Shown in pieces: positions 12,523-16,082 of a stretch of 16,082 nucleotides of DNA. The number at the start of each line of letters is the position of its first letter. Position 1 is the stretch's first letter. Under the pieces are notes generated by a model that was given only the letters and a program-made list of their open reading frames with translations, was not told the DNA's origin and did not search any database. The DNA is from Candidatus Saccharimonadota bacterium. GTDB taxonomy: Bacteria > Patescibacteriota > Saccharimonadia > Saccharimonadales > UBA4665. The translations under genes and the position numbers were made by a program. The DNA is taken from NCBI GenBank assembly GCA_029288335.1, contig JARIHJ010000081.1, positions 1 to 16,082 on the forward strand. The letters are read 5' to 3'.

Positions 12523-14598
12523 ATGGGGTTAATACACAGACTATGGGGAGCGTGTATGCAGACAAAGAAGGCAAGACTGGTATCGTGCCTGACAGTTGTG
12601 TGTATCTTTGCTGCAGTGGGGGTATTGCTCGGTATCTTGCACGCGGCCTCGCAGCCAAATACGCGTGAAGCTGAGCAGGGTAGTATCAGTGGCTGCGCGA
12701 CGATCCTGAGTGATAGCTCGGCCTCTGGTGGCAGCGCCGTCAAGCTTGGTAGTTGTACCAGTCCTAATACCAACGATCCGACCAATCTCGATGCCACGGG
12801 CGCCACTATTCCAGATACTAACTACCCAATACCAGCCGGCGCAATTTTTATGGCTACTAATGGCAACGATAACAACTCAGGTACGCAGGCTAGCCCGGTT
12901 CTAACTCTTAATAAAGCTATCAGCCTGGTTCCAAGTGGTGGCACGATTGTGGTGCGGGGCGGTGATTATCGTGATTGGTATAACAATGGCAGCGGCAGTT
13001 ATGCTTTTGCTACCAAGTCTTTTACTCTTCAGGCCTATCCACACGAACAAGTTTGGTTTGACGGCGCTGACGTCATACCAACCACCAGCTGGACCAGCGA
13101 TGGCCAGGGGCATTGGTATATGAGCTGGAGCACGCCTAGCTTCTGTAACGGCGCTTATTACGACTTTCCCTACAATAACCAATCTAAGGCACCTTCAAAT
13201 CTCACTGGCACGTCAGGCAAAACTTACAGTAGTAACACTGGTCCGTGTAGCCACTGGGACCAATACGGTAATACGGAGGCCAATTACCCCGCAGCCGGCG
13301 ACCCACAAATGCTATTTATTAACGGCCAGCCGATGCCGGAAGTTGATCAGTTGAGTCTGGCCACCGGCGGCGCGTTTTATTACGACTGGGCTAACAAAAA
13401 AATCTATATTTCAACTAATCCGAGCGGTAATACAGTGGAACTAGCCAGCCGGCCAATCGCCCTTGTACTATCAGCTACGAGCGGAGGTTATCAGATTCGT
13501 GGTATTGGTTTCAAACGCTATGCCACTAACGAGTACAACAACATCACTGAGGCGGCTATATATGCTGGTGGTGGGCCGAATGACGTCTTTGAGAACGATG
13601 TTTTCACCCAGATGGCGGCTCACGGACTCGGCATCGGAAACTCGAGTGGCGTAGTGGTAAACCACGACGTCTTTGCTAACAACGGTTTCACTGGTATGAC
13701 GGCCAACGGGCACTCAAGTAGTGGTGGCACCGATGGGCTAATTATTGAGAACAGCGTTATTAATAACAATAATACCGGGCATTATGGTTTAAATTGTAGT
13801 CTGTCGTGTGCCGCTGCTGGCATAAAGCTGGGCCATATGGTTGGCTTTACGGTTAAGAATAACATTTTTGAAAACAATGCTGGTCACGGTATTTGGTGTG
13901 ATACGGGCTGCACAAACGCGGTGATAGTCAACAATCTGGTGCAAAATAACACTATGTCGGGAATTTTCTATGAGGTCTCGGATGCAGGTATTATTGCGTC
14001 TAACCTTACCTACAACAATGGCCAATACGGCATACGGGTGACCTCAGCCGATATGAAAATTTATAACAATACCGATATCAGCAGCAATTCTAACGGTGCT
14101 ATCTGGATCTACGACGACGCCCGTACGCCGACGAGCTCTCCCGGGTCGGGGCCAGATACAACAAATGTGCAAATTGTTAATAATCTGCTCGTAAACCTCA
14201 ACAATACGGTTTGTGCGGTCGAGTCGCAAGGCGAAAGTAACTCTGGCACTAATACCCAGCCCAGCCAATTTTATTCGGCATTTGATTATAACGGCTACTA
14301 TCGCGTCAATACGGGCAAAAAATTGATGCGCTGGAACCCCTACGGAGTTAGCGAGACTGACTATAATTCGGCCAGCGCCTTTTACTCAGGCCAAGGTTGG
14401 GACCAGCACAGCTTGGACTATGTCGGCGGCAGCGACCCGTTCTTTGTCGATTTAGCCGGTGGCAATTATCAAGTGCGCTCTAGTAGTGCGGCGTATCACT
14501 CTGGTACCACCATACCGAGCGATGTGATGGCAGCGCTGGGATTAAGTTCTGGCACGGACTACAGCCGCGGCGCCATAACTTGGCCGGGGAGTCAGTAA
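12523..14598 (+). CDS. Secreted right-handed beta-helix protein, polysaccharide-lyase/DUF1565-like
   Basis: The 691-residue protein has an N-terminal hydrophobic segment (about 20-40) ending LHAAS. A short CBM6-like opening follows (EAEQGSISGC, ASGGSAVKLGSC; E49, E51, C58, C78). The beta-helix starts with IFMATNGNDNNSGTQASP and GGTIVVRGGDYRDW at about 108-150, a start common to PL9-like pectate lyases, chondroitinase-B-like enzymes and DUF1565 proteins. Many Asn-rich NNxFxNN-type rungs follow, and it ends with DPFFVDLAGGNYQVRSSSAAY. Lyase activity is possible but no catalytic residues are assigned, and it has no dockerin. An alternative ATG at 12556 has a better ribosome binding site (GGGGAG). 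The start at 12523 puts HAAS, EAE and both cysteines at exactly the same residue numbers as in the downstream paralogue, so I prefer it. It lies 32 bases after the dockerin gene. Confidence 0.82.
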   Translation: MGLIHRLWGACMQTKKARLVSCLTVVCIFAAVGVLLGILHAASQPNTREAEQGSISGCATILSDSSASGGSAVKLGSCTSPNTNDPTNLDATGATIPDTNYPIPAGAIFMATNGNDNNSGTQASPVLTLNKAISLVPSGGTIVVRGGDYRDWYNNGSGSYAFATKSFTLQAYPHEQVWFDGADVIPTTSWTSDGQGHWYMSWSTPSFCNGAYYDFPYNNQSKAPSNLTGTSGKTYSSNTGPCSHWDQYGNTEANYPAAGDPQMLFINGQPMPEVDQLSLATGGAFYYDWANKKIYISTNPSGNTVELASRPIALVLSATSGGYQIRGIGFKRYATNEYNNITEAAIYAGGGPNDVFENDVFTQMAAHGLGIGNSSGVVVNHDVFANNGFTGMTANGHSSSGGTDGLIIENSVINNNNTGHYGLNCSLSCAAAGIKLGHMVGFTVKNNIFENNAGHGIWCDTGCTNAVIVNNLVQNNTMSGIFYEVSDAGIIASNLTYNNGQYGIRVTSADMKIYNNTDISSNSNGAIWIYDDARTPTSSPGSGPDTTNVQIVNNLLVNLNNTVCAVESQGESNSGTNTQPSQFYSAFDYNGYYRVNTGKKLMRWNPYGVSETDYNSASAFYSGQGWDQHSLDYVGGSDPFFVDLAGGNYQVRSSSAAYHSGTTIPSDVMAALGLSSGTDYSRGAITWPGSQ

Positions 14599-14604
14599 TT
14601 AATT

Positions 14605-16082
14605 ATGCGAAGCTTTATCCAAAATTGGCCACCAAAGTGGAGCGACAGAATTAGACATTTTATGCCGGTGCTCATTGTAGTCCTGGTGTTTGCCGGCGTC
14701 GGTTACTTACTGGCTAACACCCACGCCGCTTCGCCTATGAACAGCGTAGAAGCTGAAAATGGCACGCTCGATAGTTGTACTAGTAAAGTGACTGATTCAA
14801 CCGCCTCGAATGGACAGGCGGTGAAATTTGGTGGCTGTAGCGCTCCGTGGACAGGCGCTGGCGCGTCGTTACCAATCTCGTATGACTTGTCGTCTTTGAC
14901 TGGTACTGTGCTATATGTGGCGACCAACGGCTCGGACTCTAATAACGGCTCAATTAGTTCGCCGTATGCCACGCTAGCGGCGGCTATTAGTGCCGCACCC
15001 TCTGGGGCCACGATTGTAGTCCGCGGTGGCACCTACCGCAACCAAGGCAGTTTGACCATCAGCAAGTCGCTGACCATTATGGCTTATCCCGGCGAAATTC
15101 CTATCTTTAACGGCGCTACTCCAGTTTCAAGCGGTTGGTCAACTTCAGGGAGCTTATCGTACCGCTCTTATACGCCTATGCCAGCTACCGACGGCAGCGG
15201 TATTAGCTTCACCAGCTGCGCCAACCAGACGAGCAGCTGCATGGGCCAATATCCCGATCAAGTCTGGGTCGGCACTACTCAACTGCAACAAGTCGCTTCT
15301 GAGGCAGCCGTAACCGCCGGCAAGTTTTACGTCGATGAAACCAATGATCTTCTATATATGATGACAAGCGATGTCGCTCAAGGCAATGTCGAGATTTCCA
15401 ATATGCGTACTTTTGCTTCCATTAGTGCAGCTAACGTCACACTAAATGGGTTTGAGATTATCCGTTACTCGAACACGGCGAGCGATTACGGCGTGGTTAA
15501 TCTGCAGGGGACTGCTACTGACACTTTGCTGAACAATATGTTTATAAGCGATAGCGCGTTCCAGGCGGTGCAAGTTGGCCCGAGTGGCAGCACGCTGAAT
15601 ACAGGCAGTACTATCGAGAATTCAACCATCCAGTACTCCAACTGGATGGGGGTTGGCTTAAATTCGACCACCAGCTTCACCTTCGACCATGACAATATCA
15701 GCAATATGAACCAATTCAATGAATTTACGGCGGCACCGCAATCCGGCTCGGTCAAAACTAGCCGGACCTGGTACACCAAAGTGTTAAATAGCATAATCAC
15801 TAATGACAATAGCCAGGGATTATGGTTCGATCAAAGCAATTATATGACCGTGGTGGCGGGTAACGACATCCAAAATAACACCGGCGATGGTCTGTTCTTT
15901 GAGATTTCGGACTTTATGTACGCCATTAATAACTATATCGTGGCGCCGAGCGGCGGCATCGCTCTCAAAACGGCCGGCTCCTCGGATTTGTATATCGTGA
16001 ACAACACTATCATTGGCGGTCAGCCGTTTATTGTCGCCACCGACAGTCGCTCAATTCCTGGGTGCTCTGACCCCACCCAACC
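14605..16082 (+). CDS. Second secreted beta-helix protein, 3' end outside window
   Basis: The frame is open from the ATG at 14605 to the window end (492 codons and two bases), so this is a 3'-truncated gene. It parallels its upstream neighbour: hydrophobic segment about 20-37, NTHAAS, then EAENGTLDSC, ASNGQAVKFGGC (C58 and C78 at identical positions), then VLYVATNGSDSNNGSISSP and GATIVVRGGTYRN opening a right-handed beta-helix. Later rungs also match (GLWFDQSNYM, GDGLFFEISDF against GIFYEVSDA upstream). It is thus a tandem paralogue and probably a polysaccharide-lyase-like or glycan-binding beta-helix protein. It begins 6 bases after the previous stop. The nearest Shine-Dalgarno-like GGGGAG is about 13 bases upstream, rather far. 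Whether it carries a dockerin at its missing C-terminus cannot be seen. Confidence 0.82.
   Translation, partial: MRSFIQNWPPKWSDRIRHFMPVLIVVLVFAGVGYLLANTHAASPMNSVEAENGTLDSCTSKVTDSTASNGQAVKFGGCSAPWTGAGASLPISYDLSSLTGTVLYVATNGSDSNNGSISSPYATLAAAISAAPSGATIVVRGGTYRNQGSLTISKSLTIMAYPGEIPIFNGATPVSSGWSTSGSLSYRSYTPMPATDGSGISFTSCANQTSSCMGQYPDQVWVGTTQLQQVASEAAVTAGKFYVDETNDLLYMMTSDVAQGNVEISNMRTFASISAANVTLNGFEIIRYSNTASDYGVVNLQGTATDTLLNNMFISDSAFQAVQVGPSGSTLNTGSTIENSTIQYSNWMGVGLNSTTSFTFDHDNISNMNQFNEFTAAPQSGSVKTSRTWYTKVLNSIITNDNSQGLWFDQSNYMTVVAGNDIQNNTGDGLFFEISDFMYAINNYIVAPSGGIALKTAGSSDLYIVNNTIIGGQPFIVATDSRSIPGCSDPTQ

Noticed and set aside
9171..16082. A full cellulosome gene cluster
   Set aside because: Only one cohesin and one dockerin are visible, with no glycoside hydrolase carrying a dockerin and no multi-cohesin scaffold, so only a cellulosome-like docking pair is claimed.
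1..16082. Alternative genetic code (UGA read as glycine, as in some CPR lineages)
   Set aside because: Genes use in-frame UGA as a natural end (msrB stops at 1929-1931) and no conserved gene needs UGA read-through.

Overview
The window looks like a chromosomal segment of a Patescibacteria (CPR) bacterium, most likely Saccharibacteria (TM7). This is inferred from compact, tightly packed housekeeping genes, many secreted repeat-rich proteins, roughly balanced GC, a VLGA motif before a C-terminal anchor, and Saccharibacteria-style secreted modules. UGA acts as a normal stop (for example at the end of msrB), so this is not a code-25 lineage. No rRNA, tRNA, CRISPR or transposase was seen.

The left part (1-5527) is housekeeping and redox. 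A tightly coupled plus-strand run holds argS (5' end outside the window), msrB, a probable NlpC/P60- or CHAP-like cysteine peptidase and a PH-like domain protein. It converges on a minus-strand orphan gene, and the two genes share one CTAG as their overlapping stop codons. A minus-strand HxlR-family regulator with several cysteines then faces two NADPH-dependent FMN reductase-like genes. The intergenic space holds two copies of a TACT-N6-AGTA palindrome that fit as operators. orn (oligoribonuclease) closes the block with an apparently near-leaderless promoter.

The right part (5578-16082) encodes the cell surface. A 1119-residue secreted protein on the minus strand has two tandem parallel beta-helix units, Ig-like modules, a chitobiase-C-like module, a Gly/Asn-rich tract and a C-terminal membrane anchor. 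It diverges, across a 233-base AT-rich regulatory region with recognisable promoters and palindromes, from a plus-strand operon of four genes. That operon encodes (1) a membrane-anchored protein with an N-terminal cohesin module, (2) a secreted protein with a carbohydrate-binding-like domain, three Ig-like modules and a C-terminal type I dockerin, and (3 and 4) two paralogous secreted right-handed beta-helix proteins resembling polysaccharide lyases or DUF1565 proteins. The second of these runs off the window end.

The main discovery candidate is this cohesin-dockerin pair, encoded 2 bases apart. It looks like a minimal, one-receptor, one-ligand version of the cellulosome attachment device. 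It could dock a glycan-binding protein onto the surface of a CPR cell, with beta-helix proteins made from the same transcript. The two dockerin half-repeats carry a 47-base segment that is identical at the DNA level, which points to recent duplication or homogenisation. The hexamer GCTAGC is also strongly over-represented, mostly in the housekeeping half.
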